Below are positions 48,201 to 60,934 of a DNA stretch of 64,000 nt, piece after piece. Origin of the DNA: Dicaeum eximium (lineage: Eukaryota; Chordata; Aves; Passeriformes; Dicaeidae). A program made the position numbers and the translations under genes. Below the pieces are notes generated by a model that made no database searches, was not told where the DNA came from, and saw nothing but the letters and a program-made list of their open reading frames with translations. The stretch spans positions 2,217,431-2,281,430 of the forward strand of contig VWZP01007940.1 of assembly GCA_013396995.1 (NCBI GenBank), in the 5' to 3' direction. Positions within the stretch are counted from its first letter, which is position 1. Each line of letters begins with the position of its first letter.

Positions 48201-51200
48201 GCCTTCTAGTTTTTCTTTGCTTCCCTGGTGCTTTTTTTCCCTGCAGTCAGGAAGAGACTGGGTATTATTAAACCCTGCAATGTGTCCATTCTGTCCTCTA
48301 CCAAAAAAAGCAATAAAAAAGATGCCTGTCTAACCTTTTTTATCTTGAAATGAATCTTTCCTTTACTACCTTTGCTATGAGAGATCCAATAACAGCATAA
48401 ATTCTTCAGGCACTGTTCTTTTTTAATGATTAGGCAGTTACTCCAAAACTTTGTCTTTTGCTCTTATAAAAGGGCAAATAGAATTGGGATTCAGAGAAAA
48501 GTTCAGGAACTACAGGCTAAAGAAGGGTTTTTTTCCTCCTGCTCTCAACTGCTTTTATAATTTGCATCCATGCAGAATGAGTATAAAGTTTTGCTCTGAT
48601 GATATCCTTTCCCCATGCATGTAAAATGATACATTTAATTACCAGGAATAGGTCAGGTCTTAATCCGGCTGTCAAGAGGTTAGGAATCTTTTCTTTTTCT
48701 TAGGTCTAGAAGTATCCACCATGCTCATTATTGCTGAAAGTGAAACTTGCTGTGCCTTCACATTTAGTGTGAAAATTGTGCCCTTTTTTTCAGGTGCAGT
48801 AGGAAAATGGTGGAGTATATTGTATACACTGATTGTTATGCTCCACATCTAAATATTCTAAGATTTGTTTATCTATTATTTCAGATTTATTTATATAATT
48901 TTGGAGAATGGCCAGATGCTAAAATCATATCCATGAAGAGATGATAAAAGCAAAACTGCTAGAAATACAGAGGTGCACTAGCCCTAGTAAGCAATTTGAG
49001 AAAAGAAGGGTCCACTATGAAATCTGGTAGGCAGCTGTCTGGCCCAGTGACTATGTGCAATCCTTCTCCTCTGTGAATTATAGCAGAAGTGATTAGATCT
49101 TTTCCAGAGGATAACTTCAAGGACATAGATCACTCTTCCCTGTGAGGTGAAACAGAGAGTAAGATGCAGCATTTTTTGTCATCCTAGGTACCTGATATCC
49201 TGGCTTTTTTAATGCCTGGTAAGACTTCTTTTCCTTTCTAAATTTAACTTACTAGCATTTTTAACATATCTAGACTCAGTAAAACATCAATAGTTTATTG
49301 TTGATAGTATTTTGATCGCATGTTGAGATTTGCCAGTTCTAACCATGTGAATTCAGCATAGAATGTGCATAAACAATGACATGGTCCTTAGCTTTGTGCA
49401 TATCCAGTATATTTACAATACTAAATATTTATATAATTTGTTGCATTTTGAAGTAGTGAAAAGCATTCTGTGATTTGATCCCCTCCATGTTTCCAGAAGA
49501 TCACATAATCAGGACAGAGTGACACCCAACCACACTGGTAAACAGATTTCTAGAAGCTGCAGCTATCTGTAAAGATTGCTTTTAACAACATGGGCAACAT
49601 CAATGCCAATCAAATTTTCTCTCATTAAAATTGTTCATTGCTTATTCACGATCCTTTTCTGTGAATAAACTTGTAGTAAAAAACCAGGACATCTTCCTTA
49701 TTTCTTCTCTTCTTTGGTGTAATTTTAAGCAACATTGCACTGGATGACAGATCCTTCTGAAGAAATTTTCTTCAACTTTCCACTCTCTGTTACAGCAAGG
49801 CCACAGTCTATAGTGCTGCCTCAACTGAGTTATTATTCTTTAATGCCAATTCAGCTCTGTGATTTCTTCACAACACTGCAGCAAAGAGAGTTTTCCTCAA
49901 TTTTCTGACTGTGTAAGTAGGAAAGAGTTAGGTATTTGTATCAGACAAGAAAAGAAATATCATTGTTAGTTTCCCTATAAAATTGATGTTAAAATAAAAT
50001 ATTAAAAGGTTACTTGTTTTGAAACCAACAAATATTCATCACTTAAGCAGCTGGTATAAAGAGCTAGTCCTTCTACTACCTGAAGAATAGATTTCTCTAG
50101 ATAGGATTTTTTTACCATGGACTAAAACTATTAAGTCATTTGTAGCTCAGAGTTTTCTTGTATGAGTGACTTTTATTTATGATGTAAAACATGTTCTTAA
50201 GGAGTTAAAGTTTTCCTCACTGCTGGTGCTAAAGCCCTTATCTCACAAATTATGTTTTGCATTTATTTCATTCCTATCCCAAATGGTATAGAAGAGTATT
50301 CAAACCTAAACTTTGAGGTATTAAGTTTCATCTGATATCCTGGGTTTGCATGATGTGTTTTTTCTATGAGATGCTATATAAATTTTGTTATTATGTTATG
50401 TGCATGTTGCCTTATCACTCTGAGTTCATTAATTTCATTGCAGCCATTCCTATACAAGAGAAAGTAATGTTGAACATTATATAGTTTCCAAGCAGTGATC
50501 ATTTTGATTTCTAATCATGTAGTTAAAGACTACCTAAAGAAGATCATTTCTGTGATAGTATCTAAGAAATCAGGCATCATATACACAACCATAATACTGG
50601 AAACTACTTCAGTTTGCTTTTAAATCAAGGGAAGAAAACCATGGTAGTTTTTAGAAAAAAAAAGTTTGAATTAGCCCATCTGTGTTTGTGCATGTACTTT
50701 CTGCTGTACTGCAATTTCACTGTATTTTGGTTGTAATGAAATGGACATCACCAAAACTCCTTCAGATAAGGAAAGAAATCATCTTACGTCTTTCTCAAAA
50801 CAACCTCACTATTTGGTTTCCTATACAAAAAAAAAAAAGTCCAGATTTAAATTTAAAAGTATGAGTCTATGTTTGGAAAATATTATTTTGAAAATATCCC
50901 AGTGTTAATCAGGTCATATTATGTTGTATTAGTTGGAAATCTGAGAAAAATACTTTTTTGTGTTGTTCATAGATATAAATTTGATTTAAACAATTTTCTG
51001 TTTCTTGAAATAAAAAATGTGAAAATAATATCAACATTTAACACATCAAATTCAGGTAAACTTATTTAAACATAACTGCTTTATGTCTTCAGAAATCTTA
51101 TATATAATTTTAATCACCATTTAGACTCCTCCAACCTCTTTACCCATAAAGAAAAGAAAATGGGAAAAAACGTGGCCCTCGGAACTTAGATACTTAAAAT

Positions 51201-52111
51201 ATTGAATAATGTCTAACTACAATGGATCTCACAGGCATTTAATTCCCTGTACAGTCATTCACAGGAAATGTGCATTTATGTTACATTTTTTAAATTATGT
51301 TCTTTTCTGTGACATTTAATGAAGACAATGCTATAGGAATGATTTACTTTCACACTGAGTTAACTGATCCAGGATAATGATTTAGAAATAATTTTTTTTC
51401 CTAATTTCCTGAAAAACATTAAGTGGCTATTATGAAAGCAGAATAGAGTGAAAAGTATATTAAAAAAGAGACACAGCCCTGTTATTATCTAACAGCCTAC
51501 TGCTTGCTCCATAGCACGATAAAAGTATGACAAAATATATCTAAGTATTAGCGGTTTCTACTAAAGCCTAGTTTTAAATGTCAAAATATTTAAAACTAAT
51601 CTACATATCATAACAGACTACACTTTTCTTCTGTGTCTGCATTTGAGTAATTAAATTTTACAGTTTTTTATTCAGTAGCATCTGTTTCATATTTCTGCAC
51701 TGTAGTTAAGCTATCAATTTTTGGCAGTGTAATAACCCTGTTGAGTCAATAGCTACTGTTTCCTCTGACATTATTGACTCAGCAGCAAGTTCATTGTTTT
51801 GCTTGTTTTTACAGCACATGCAATTCATACACATGATCACTTTTAGCTGATAGAGCATATTAATAAAAGATATGCTTCACTGGATCTAGTAGAGAGCCCA
51901 GTGTCTCCACTGAGTGAAGACCCTAAGAAAATCTTTTTATAATACCGTAACTGGAGGTAGCCTTTAAATATATCAAGGGATACAGCTCTGCTGCCATATC
52001 TTGGGCTTGAATACCTCTTTAAACTGGGTCAGACACTATTTGTCCTGTTTCCAGGAAGCTGTCCTTTCAATTGTTCACTACCCATAGCCTCTGCACACTT
52101 AAGTGATCTAA

Positions 52112-53475
52112 AATCATGGAATCATACGATGGTTTGGCTGGGAAAGAACCTTCAAAGTTCATGTAGTTCAAAACCCCCTCCCATTGGCAGGGACACCTTC
52201 ACCAGACCACGTTGCTCAAAGTTCCATCCAAATTGTTCTTACACTATCAAGGAGTGGGCATCCATAACTTCTCTGGGCGTCCTCTTCTATTGTGTCACCA
52301 CGCTCATTGTAAAACATTTTTTTCCTCTATCTAATCTAAATCTGTCCTTTTTCAGTATAAAATTATCACTATTATTCCTTGTCTTATTGCTACAAGTCCT
52401 TGTAAGAAGACCCTCCCTGTCTTTCCTGGGAAGGAATCTTAAGGTACTGGAAGGCATCTCTAAGGTCTCCCATGAGCCTTCTCTTCTTCAAGCTGAACAA
52501 TCCAATTCTCTCAGCCTGTCTTCATAGGGAAGGGTTCTATCCCTCCTATCATTGCTGTGGCCCTCCTCTGGACTTGCTTCAATAGGACCACATCTTTCTA
52601 ATCTTGAGGACCCTAGAGCAGAATGCAGCACTTTAGGTCAGGTCTCACCAGAATGGAGCAGAGGGGAAAAATCCCCTTCCTCACCCTGCTGCTATGCTGC
52701 TTTTGATGCAGCCCAGGATACGTTTTGCTTTCTGGTTTGTAAATACCCATTGTCAGTCCACATCCAATTTTTCATCCACCAGCTGCCTGAAGTCCTTCTT
52801 TACAGGCCTTCTCTCAATCCCTTCATCCCTCAGTCTCCATTGATAACGGCTATTTTCCTGTCCTGGCTGCCAGACTTTGCTCTAGGACTTCTCAAATTTT
52901 ATGAGGTGAGTTCACTCCTCAAGTCTGTCAAGATCCCTCTGTGGGGGATCTTGATCCCCTTCCTTCAAGCAAATCATATGTGCCATTGAGCTTGGTGTCA
53001 CCTCCAAACTTGCTGAGGTTCCACTCTATCTCACTGTCTATGACATTAATAAAGATATTGGATAGTGCTGTACCTAATATGGACCCTGTGGAACACAACT
53101 TTTTAATGAGCTCCCTTGAGCCATTGACTGCAACTCTTCGGATATGGCCATCCAGCCAATTCCTTACACATCTAATAGTCCATCTATCAAACCTACATCT
53201 TGCCAACTTACCTGCAAGGCTGTTGTTGGAGCCCATGCCAAAGGAGGTGACATTTGTTGTCCTTCTCTTAGCCACCAGTGCAGAGTCAGTCCATCATTAG
53301 CGTTAGTAAGCACCCAAGATGTTACTGAAGCATGATTTGCCCTTTGTGAAGCCATGCTGGTTGTCTCTAATCACCTCCCTGTAATCCATGTGCCTTGGCA
53401 CAGCTTCCAAGATGATCTGCTCCATGCTCTCATTGGGACTGACAGGTTTGTTTTTCCCGGAATCCTTCTTTACAC
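52112..53475 (-). mobile_element. CR1 LINE, 1.36 kb 3' portion of ORF2 plus tail
   Basis: The plus-strand left edge (AATCATGGAATCATACGATG) is the reverse complement of the CR1 terminal octamers. Reading leftward on the minus strand from 53475, the first recognisable peptide is MEQIILEAV, next DNQHGFTKGKSC, then NWLDGHIRRVAVNGS, and the active-site region LSKFGGDTKLNG where the family has FADDTKLSG. The rest of ORF2 and the 3' untranslated tail follow. Both the second residue and the first catalytic aspartate of the FADD motif are glycine, and there are several frame changes, so it is inactive. The open frames on the plus strand here (up to 145 codons) are antisense shadows. Confidence 0.94.
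52928..53275 (-). pseudogene. CR1 reverse-transcriptase remnant (longest intact frame)
   Basis: A 115-codon frame within the element covers the palm region of the reverse transcriptase. It contains NWLDGHIRRVAVNGS (about residues 39-53), GSILGTALSNIFIN (about 63-76) and KFGGDTKLNG (about 88-97). In active CR1 these correspond to the WLDGR, GSVLGPVLFNIFIN and FADDTKL blocks. The FADD box has become FGGD and the PQGS box is altered (STGS), so catalysis would be lost. It has no independent start and is not a host gene. Confidence 0.88.
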
Positions 53476-56400
53476 CACTTATCAGAAAACAGAGTCAGTC
53501 ATAGTCTGTAATTGGCTTCAGATTTTTTTCTTTAAGTGCAGTGATTTCTCATTGCTACTGTATCTTGCTGAGCAATGTACATAGAGCTAATAAAAAATCC
53601 ACAATACAAAGGATATCTTGCTGCACAAATGTTCTGAGACATCTAAAGTTTGCCCTCAGCATGTCAAAGCACACTTATGTCTTTTCTGAATCTGTGCAAG
53701 TGAGAGGCATCTCTGTGAGGAAGATATGTTGTTCCATTCAAATTATTTGGAGGGAAGAGAAGCAAAAACATATATTTTCTTTAATTTTTGCTCAGTTTTT
53801 TAAAGCAATAAATTGTGTAGTATCTGCAGATTGAATAAAGTACTATTTCCCTCTGGCAGTAAATTAAATTACGAGAGCTTACCATTCAGGACTAAGTGAA
53901 ATTACAATCCATGTTTAACAGAAATACAACAGAACCAGAACTACCAACTGGACAAAAAGTATATATAAATCTTTGATATATATAAAAATTATTTTTACCT
54001 CTGAAGAAATGCTTAGAGTTACAGAGAGATAGTCACACAGAGAACATGGGAGAAGGAAAATGCCATTACTATGCTAAACTTAATGCATTTTGTATTTGGC
54101 AGGACTACTGAGCAGTTTCTGATCTCTTAGGTAGAGAAGGAAAAAGAAAAGAACAGGCATAGATTATTTGCTCCCCTGCATATCTAGGTCAAGTTCTTGC
54201 TGCCTAGGCTCCCAAGTGTTTTGAAAGATGTTATAGCACCATTAATTTCACTAATCACACAAAAGTTAAATGGGTCAGGTACAGGTGGCCCAACTGCCCT
54301 GGCCAGCTGTCCATGGCTAGCGTTGGGGATAACATGCTACAGGTCTTTCTCAGTTCATACTCCCACAACACATACGGGAAGGCATCCCATTCATCTTCCC
54401 TCCTTCCAGACACAGTCCCTCCAGGACCAGCTAACAGGGCTTTCACTCCATCTTTCCTCAGCAGCAAAATTACAGTGTAAGAGTATGGCCAGATTGCTAG
54501 AACTGCAAAACAAATTAATGCTGACCAGGGTTGCATTAACACATAAATCACTAGACAATTTTGCGTACTGACATCTGAAACCTAGATATGAGAGAAAAGA
54601 AGAATGCAGTTCACAGTGTTAAAGGACACATGGTATTTCTTATCTTAGTAAAGATTTTGGAGTTCAATCTTTTTCTTATTTACAATTGTATATGAATAGA
54701 AGTGCAGTACTGTGGATATTTTTTTGTTGGAAGTTTTTTTCTGCAAATTCTGTAATAAATTAGCAAATGATAAATGTACCCATTACACATATGTGTTTTG
54801 AATGCTTCAAAATTACTTTCTTTTCTGATCAGTGTCTTTAATTCAGACAAGTATATTTTTAATCAGACACGTCTCAGTGTCAAAGTTATTAATATAAAGG
54901 AAATTTTAAGCTTTTTTTTACAACTAGAAAATAAATTCCCAACCTTCCCTACAGTTAGCAAACTAGTAGGGCTATCCTACCTCCACTCAGCTTCAGTTTT
55001 CCATGAAGCTAGAAAAAACCCAACTTTTTCAGGCAATCATCTCTATCAAACTTGGAAAAAATTAAGTAGGTGATTCTGAAATATTTCAGAGTGACAGAAG
55101 AGGCTGGCTAAGACTAAGTGGCAGACACACTGAGGAAGCCAATTTAAGAAAAGTTAAATACAAGTCTCAGAACTTGGCAGTAACTGCATTTTATATAAGC
55201 AGGTTATTGAATACTTCTCAGGAGGTTTCTTTTAGAAATAAACACTGATGCTGACTCTAACAAAGAGCTTAAAAGATTAACAAATATATCCAGTTCTGTA
55301 TTAAGGAGATTGCCATTTAAATGTAATTCTTCGTAGACTTCAACTTGTTAGTATGGACTTAATACAGTTTTGCATTGAATAATCATGCTTTAATATAAAA
55401 AGCAAAAAATGTGCTTCATATTAAATTATATTTAATGACAAGACTATGTCCTGTCAAACCCTGAAACTGGTGGATCACATGACTAAAAAAATGCATAATG
55501 CAGCAAGGGAAACTTCCAGTGAGAGGTTAACAATAGTTCGGGGTGCTTTTTGATGCAAGAAGGAAAGATTAACATAGTATTGGCTATATCTGCTTAGCAT
55601 AGAATTATTCAGATAATCAGAGTAAAGCTGCAACTTTCTTCTTTGGTTTTGTTATAAAATGGAAAACTTATCACGATCCCAGGTTTCAGAGATTTTAAGA
55701 GCCAGCTCAAGCATTTGTGTCTTGACAGGTTGTTTCTTATAAAAATAATAGTTACTTGCACTTGAAATTAAAGGAGTGTAAAATATGCAGATCATATATA
55801 CCTTAAATAATGAAATAAGAAAGGGCTTGCTGATAACAGAACTTAAATTTTATTTTAATTACTACCTTTTAATCCCTACATCCTGCATACATTGATTATG
55901 AATTGGATAATCCATTGATGTGCAAAATACATCAATCAGCCATTTTGTCTATGTGGCTACTTTGAATTTATATACAGGTGAAAAAGTCTTTCCCAGTCAG
56001 GACAACTTTTAATTAGAATGTATTTCTTAATGTCTTTGGTTTAGATTTGTTCCACTAAAACACAAAGGTTTGTTATTATTAGCCTACTCTCCTCATAGGC
56101 TGTTCTGCTTTCATTTAGTGTGATTGCCTTCAAACTTCTCTTTATTAATTTCCTATTTTTTTTTTCTTTTTTAACAAGTTCTTGCTTTTTAGCTTGGATT
56201 TTAAGATTAATGTTGCCAGTTTATGTGAGAAGGAAATACTACTTCTCATTCCTTTCAATGAAATCTCAAGAATATAATTCAGACCTCTGATTTTTCTGCG
56301 GTATAGGTAAAACTTTACCCTCCCCTAAAGTAGAATTATTTTGACGCAATTGCTGTCAGAACCACTTGATTGAATATTATAAAAAATAAAATAATGATGT

Positions 56401-56957
56401 AAAAATTTTTACTGTAACATCTAACTTGTTGCAAAAGAACCTGCAGAGTTTTTAAAATGGTATCAAATTCAAATTCATTTCCATTATTGACAAAGTATAT
56501 TGCTTACAGTTGTTTTGTTTTATTTTGCCTTGCATTCTTTGCATTCTTTGTATTTGTATTCTGGAGTGCTAGTTTGTTTTGCTACTAGATTTTAAAACAT
56601 GATGTTAAGGGATTCTTCAGAAACTGCATTAAAACCCAATTGCATATTCTGTTTCTTTAGTATGTAAATCAAAGCTCAAATATCTCTGTCTCACTATTGT
56701 TCAAAAGCCATATGTTTATTGCAGATCACAAGTGTGCAACCAGCTTCCCTTTTGGTGAATAGACCTATGCATTTAATAGTTCATATGGTCAGTACTTATG
56801 GCTCCTGGATTTGTCATTATTAGCAAGCAGTACTTTCTGATTTTATTACCATTTATGAATGAATTTTTGCAATTTATTCACATAAGATATTCTGTAGAAT
56901 AAAAACATGTTTACATTTATGGTTCCAAAATGTCAATGGTACATGGAAATTCTGCTT
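53476..56957. other. Non-coding stretch, no gene recognised
   Basis: Holds short open frames on both strands around 54197-54571 that overlap each other and match nothing known to me. The rest is AT-rich. A CTTTGCATTCTTTGCATTC short duplication is near 56530-56548. Confidence 0.5.
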
Positions 56958-56962
56958 CACAT
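56958..56962. repeat. Target-site duplication CACAT, left copy
   Basis: CACAT directly precedes the TG dinucleotide that bounds the LTR, and is identical to the five bases directly after the other LTR end. Confidence 0.9.
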
Positions 56963-57151
56963 TGTAGTGGTTTGGTTCGCCAATTCTGAATTTTCCCGAA
57001 TTTCAATCAATTTGAATTTTTCCCGGCCAAATGCACCACTAAATGTGGTGGGTTTTCTCGTGCTGGTTAATCACCAGAGCACTCTCCTGCTGTAAAATAG
57101 GATCAACTAGGAGAAAAGCAAAGCAGGCTCAAAACTTCAAGAGAAAGACAG

Positions 57152-57157
57152 TTTATT
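57152..57157 (-). promoter_or_regulatory. LTR polyadenylation signal AATAAA
   Basis: TTTATT on the plus strand, i.e. AATAAA on the minus strand, followed within 12 bases by CTGTCTTTCTC. Its place in the 3' third of the LTR fits an R/U5 boundary. Confidence 0.7.
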
Positions 57158-57418
57158 AGCAGTAACTAAAGAAAGATAAAAGGAAAAGGAAAAAAACCAA
57201 AACCCTTCAGACCCTTCTCCTCCCTCCACAAACATTTCCTTCCCATTTGTCAATGTAAAGAAATAACACTCAACAATCCCAATCAGTCCATCATTTTTGA
57301 AATAGTCTTTTCTCAATTCTCTCTCAGGGAGAGGAGTCCCTCTTGTTCATGTTATGGAAAAGCTTCTCCACAAGAGAAAAGAAAAGTTCTCTTGTGTCTC
57401 TCAATGTCCCCACAAGCA

Positions 57419-57854
57419 NNNNNNNNNNNNNNNNNNNNNNNNNNNNNNNNNNNNNNNNNNNNNNNNNNNNNNNNNNNNNNNNNNNNNNNNNNNNNNNNNN
57501 NNNNNNNNNNNNNNNNNNNNNNNNNNNNNNNNNNNNNNNNNNNNNNNNNNNNNNNNNNNNNNNNNNNNNNNNNNNNNNNNNNNNNNNNNNNNNNNNNNNN
57601 NNNNNNNNNNNNNNNNNNNNNNNNNNNNNNNNNNNNNNNNNNNNNNNNNNNNNNNNNNNNNNNNNNNNNNNNNNNNNNNNNNNNNNNNNNNNNNNNNNNN
57701 NNNNNNNNNNNNNNNNNNNNNNNNNNNNNNNNNNNNNNNNNNNNNNNNNNNNNNNNNNNNNNNNNNNNNNNNNNNNNNNNNNNNNNNNNNNNNNNNNNNN
57801 NNNNNNNNNNNNNNNNNNNNNNNNNNNNNNNNNNNNNNNNNNNNNNNNNNNNNN
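57419..57854. other. Assembly gap (436 N)
   Basis: The length is not a round placeholder, so it was probably estimated from paired or optical data. Bases on its right edge are strongly GC-rich (GCCCCCTCCC), suggesting the missing LTR centre is GC-rich and hard to sequence. Open frames drawn through the N run are artefacts. Confidence 0.99.
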
Positions 57855-58007
57855 GCCCCCTCCCAGACCAGCCCGAGATCTCACCTCGGTGCTCCCTGCC
57901 CGGAAAAGAGGAAGCTCCTCCTTCTTCCTCCTGAATTTCTTCACTTGGGATCTCACTGAGCCGCCCATAAAATCTTACCATTTCCGGGTAAGCCTCAAAC
58001 CATGACA

Positions 58008-58012
58008 CACAT
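58008..58012. repeat. Target-site duplication CACAT, right copy
   Basis: Identical to the five bases before the left LTR end; with the TG/CA borders it fixes both insertion boundaries. Confidence 0.9.
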
Positions 58013-60602
58013 ATAGACCATGATGGTTACCATCAATTCTACAGTTGATTGTAATATTTATATTGTTTTCAGATAATTTAAATTATTTCCTTGTTTACTT
58101 TACATAATCCAAATAAATTAGAAAGCAATCCAAATAGACCAATCATGAAGTGATAATATGTTAGAGAAGTAGATTGCAAGACCAAACGTGAGTATTTCTT
58201 AGGTCGTAAATTTTAAAAAGAAAACACAGAAATCCTTTGAACATTTTTTAAAGCACTAGATATATATCAGCAGAACTTTCCTTTATATAGTGTTGTGTAT
58301 ACAGTGGGAATAGCTGGACGAAGTGAAACTTCATGCTATCATTCTGCCTTGCTTCAGACCTGCAAGTACTCAAATGCTCATGTTAACACGTGGATAACAT
58401 AGGTTTATTTTCCAATCTGTAGTCACTTGAAAATTATATTTTTTTCAATAAATGTTTAATCATTTACAGATTAAATAGCATAATTAATTCTTTAGGAAAA
58501 ATTAGTATTTTAATCATTTTACGTTTTTTATTCTTCACTCGTTATCCTAATTTTCACTTGAGGCAGTGGTGTTGTACAATGTTCCCAACATCAAGTAACC
58601 CAGCACCATCTATCTCACTATTGAGACAACTTCTTTTGCTCCTGATCTCTCTCAAGCTTCTGGAGTACTGCATTCAAAGCACAACCTTTGTGCAACCTGC
58701 AGCCTTCTAGGTCACATATGGGCTGTGAAACCGTGAAGCTTTCATGCTACAGCACCAAGACATAATTCCTAGTGAATGAATAGGGGCAAAGAAGAAGGAT
58801 TATTTAAAAGGTTTAAGACTGTGTGTAGCATCGCTTTTTTCTACCGTCACTATTTGCCCTAAATGTCAATAAAAACTTGGGAAGTGAGAGGTTGAGTAAA
58901 ATTCAAACACTTGTGGAACAATAAAATGAAAAAATGTAATGAACCCTAAGGGATTAGTATTAGTTGAAAATGTGGGGATATCTTCTCATCATTTTGTACA
59001 AGATTTAAAATGTCTGGACCTTACTAAACTGGAAATTCTGTAAAAGGCCCAAATCGGGAAGACAGTACCTGACAGAACAGACTAAAATTGCTTTGGAATT
59101 CCCAGTGCACTCCTAAAATGTGATTTTGCATATGCTGGCAAAGACAAAATGCAACATCTGCTTTTTTGACAGGCTACATAAAAGAATTTAAAAAAATAGA
59201 AAAAAAAAATCCCGTTTAAAGGGATTAAATGTCAGTGGACTAGATATCTTCTTTGAAAAGCTACTTGATATTATCTCCATTTTTTAATTGAAAAAAAAAA
59301 TAGTTAACTTCCAGATAAATTATGTCTAAGAATTTTAATTTATTGATTTTTCCCCTTTGATAATGTCTTTTTTTCTGTCACAGAAACTTAAACTAACATA
59401 CTTTTTTTGCCAATGCCTGATAAAAGCACCTACCGATATTTACAATAGAATATTCATATTAGAAGAAAAGATTAAAACTGTGGTTTAATTTTCTGACTCC
59501 TGTCAAATTTGAAGGTATGTTTCAAATATAATTTAAATAAAACAAATATACACTCTTTCCCGCCCCCCCCCTCCCTTATTTTAAGCCATCCTAGCAAGAG
59601 TTATGTAGAAAATGTGTCCTATCTTTACACTTGGATCTGATACTAACAAAGGAACTTCGGACAGCTAAACCTTGCGTTAAGTTCTCAGGGTGCATTAAAT
59701 CTACTTCAAGTATTCTGAAAATAATAATCTGTTCCTCAGTAAATACCAATCAATCTGGCAAGAACCTAAAGGATAATGTGGTACTGAGAACAAACTCTTT
59801 TGTGGTTCTATTTCCTTTCCAACACATGCCATTTGCATTACATCCAGTATCACAGTGATGGCATAATTAACTTATGCTGATGCAGTGGTGTTACCTTTGC
59901 TTATCCTCAAAAAGCACTAAAAGTCTAAGTCCCTGCAGTGTTTTGCCACCTGCACTGTGAGTTCTAAAACAGGCCTGTTTAACAACAATATTGTGGTTTC
60001 TGAAAAACTGCAGAGGAAATTAGGAAAAAAATACACAGGGAAGGGCATAAAGGGCAATGTGATTTTTAATTTTGTAAGCTGCTTTCTTCCAGTTTTGTGT
60101 TAAAATAAGATGCCAGATAAAGTTAAAAGTAGCAAAAATGACATGAGAAACCCAAATTGAAAAGTAATTTAAACCTGAAGTAAATTGTCCCAGTGGAATA
60201 AGCAGTACTTTCAGTTAGACCTCAAAAACCCCTCAGCATCTAAAAGGTATTCTCAGGCTCTTAACAGTAATAAGTGTCTGAGTTCACCTTCACGTTAAGC
60301 TTGCTGTGACTTTCCTTGAAAAAATGTTGAGAGAAACCTAGAACATCTAAAAGAAGAAATGTTGAAAAATTTACTCTGTTGATATTCTTTATTTCTTTGG
60401 GAGAAATGTGTCGAGTGCTATGAACAAAATTACAGTATTTAACTTATTAATAAAGGTACTATCAGTAGTTCTGGAGTTTTGGTTTTTTATTTCATGGCAC
60501 TAAACTGGGCAATCAGTGGTTATAATTGCTCACTCTGAAGTTTACCAAGGACACAAGGCTGCTCTTTGCAGCAGCAATTGCTGAGGTTCATGTGCAGCAA
60601 AA
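58013..60602. other. Non-coding AT-rich stretch
   Basis: No gene or element recognised. A C-rich run (CCCGCCCCCCCCTCCC) sits at about 59560-59575. Confidence 0.55.
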
Positions 60603-60934
60603 GGACGGAAGGAAGGAAGGAAGGAAGCGCGGAAGGAAGGAAGCGCGGAAGGAAGGAAGCACGGAAGGAAGGAAGCGCGGAAGGAAGGAAGGAAGCACGG
60701 AAGGAAGGAAGCGCGGAAGGAAGGAAGCGCGGAAGGAAGCGCGGAAGGAAGCGCGGAAGGAAGGAAGCGCGGAAGGAAGGAAGCGCGGAAGGAAGCGTGG
60801 AAGCGCGGAAGCGCGGAAGCGCGGAAGGAAGGAAGGAAGGAAGGAAGGAAGGAAGGAAGGAAGGAAGGAAGGAAGGAAGGAAGGAAGGAAGGAAGCACAG
60901 AAGGAAGGAAGGAAGGAAGGAAGGAAGGAAGGAA
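60603..60934. repeat. (GGAA)n microsatellite with GCGC variant units
   Basis: About 83 tetranucleotide units run in strict 4-bp phase. In the left two thirds (to about 60828) GGAA units are interrupted at regular intervals by GCGC, with GCAC and GCGT as CpG-decay variants. Spacing is mostly 16 bp at first, then 12 bp, then 8 bp. The right part from about 60829 is almost pure GGAA with one GCACAGAA interruption near 60894-60901. Because 4 and 3 share no factor, all three frames stay open on each strand, producing the 130-150-codon RKEG-type and LPSF-type peptides, which are artefacts. Confidence 0.97.

Larger units (their letters stand above)
39226..52111. other. Long non-coding stretch, no gene recognised
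   Basis: Nearly 13 kb without a recognisable exon, RNA gene or transposon. Simple tracts include (T)18 at 40063-40080, A-rich sequence at 41453-41480 and poly-T near 47741-47755. One longer open frame at 41736-42254 is listed separately. Confidence 0.5.
56963..58007 (-). mobile_element. Endogenous-retrovirus LTR with intact ends, split by a gap
   Basis: The plus-strand left end TGTAGTGGTTTGG and right end CAAACCATGACA form the short terminal inverted repeat with TG/CA borders expected of an LTR. An exact 5-bp duplication (CACAT) flanks it. Orientation is minus: a canonical AATAAA lies at 57152-57157 on that strand, leaving about 190 bp to the 3' end at 56963, and the 5' end is at 58007. The middle is an N run (57419-57854). 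With the estimated gap it is a solo LTR of about 1,045 bp. If the gap is badly underestimated, a whole provirus could be missing. A 5-bp duplication fits ERVL- or ERV1-like avian families better than the 6 bp typical of ERVK. Confidence 0.88.

Noticed and set aside
52929..52954. AAGATCCC/GGGATCTT inverted repeat of 8 bp
   Set aside because: It falls inside the CR1 element and is explained by mutation within its reverse-transcriptase coding remnant.
52129..53335. Plus-strand open frames of 63-145 codons
   Set aside because: They are antisense shadows of the minus-strand CR1 element.
57324..58008. Five long open frames of 180-220 codons on both strands
   Set aside because: They exist only because the N gap contains no stop codons; their real sequence on each side is LTR.
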